This document shows positions 42,053-42,055 of a DNA stretch of 42,055 bases, piece by piece; the stretch's first letter is position 1; each line of letters starts with the position of its first letter. The notes under the pieces were generated by a model. The model was not told where the DNA came from, did not search any database, and worked only from the letters and a program-made list of their open reading frames with translations. The position numbers and the translations under genes were made by a program. The stretch lies in NCBI RefSeq assembly GCF_001598855.1, contig NZ_BCZS01000034.1:1-42055 (forward strand), written 5' to 3'. This DNA is from Pluralibacter gergoviae ATCC 33028 = NBRC 105706. GTDB taxonomy: Bacteria; Pseudomonadota; Gammaproteobacteria; Enterobacterales; Enterobacteriaceae.

Positions 42053-42055
42053 ATC

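Overview
The window reads as chromosomal DNA of an enterobacterium with a fairly GC-rich genome, near the Klebsiella/Enterobacter group. The evidence is close matches, recalled from memory, to enterobacterial GltP, FimACDFGH, AraE, RoxA (YcfD), FumB and DcuSR, and a REP/BIME-type repeat. Species cannot be fixed from the window. No rRNA, tRNA, CRISPR array, integrase or intact insertion sequence was seen. All comparisons with named proteins are from memory, not from searches.

Region 1 (1-10224) is a methylamine/glycine-betaine-type catabolic island: the 3' part of a DgcB-like iron-sulfur oxidoreductase, two electron-transfer-flavoprotein-like subunits, a GltP-like symporter, a LysR regulator, an MFS carrier, and a divergently transcribed GbcA-like Rieske oxygenase and GbcB-like reductase.

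Region 2 (10535-17443) is the strongest candidate for an undescribed system. Two convergent, tightly coupled operons meet tail to tail with overlapping 3' ends. Plus strand: class III aminotransferase, GNAT/FemAB-like acyltransferase, ureohydrolase-fold protein. Minus strand: HAD phosphatase, esterase, two small DMT/SMR membrane proteins, DegT-family aminotransferase. The content suggests making and exporting an amine-bearing small molecule or a modified lipid head group; the product is unknown.

Region 3 (17827-25927) is a type 1 fimbrial locus, fimACDFGH without fimI, preceded by a MarT-like membrane-bound regulator, a FidL-like partner and a LuxR-type regulator instead of an invertible switch. 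The tip adhesin has a FimH-type pilin domain, but its lectin domain looks more like the galactoside-binding FmlH group and lacks the mannose-pocket residues of FimH.

Region 4 (26215-29460) holds araE and roxA, separated by a 0.65-kb stretch in which no gene is supported, and closed by a BIME.

Region 5 (29634-39641) is an anaerobic fumarate module: FumB-like fumarase, DASS-family dicarboxylate carrier, a three-domain soluble flavoprotein fumarate reductase (OYE, FMN_bind, FAD_binding_2), its ApbE flavin transferase, and a DcuS-DcuR pair. A perfect FNR box lies in the AT-rich divergent region between carrier and reductase. Together they would take up a C4-acid, form fumarate, reduce it with NADH in the cytoplasm and export succinate.

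Region 6 (39815-42055) carries a divergent MurQ-like SIS protein, then a more AT-rich segment with a RES-domain (NAD-degrading toxin family) gene. It lies behind a strong extended -10 promoter and an intrinsic terminator and has no visible Xre antitoxin.
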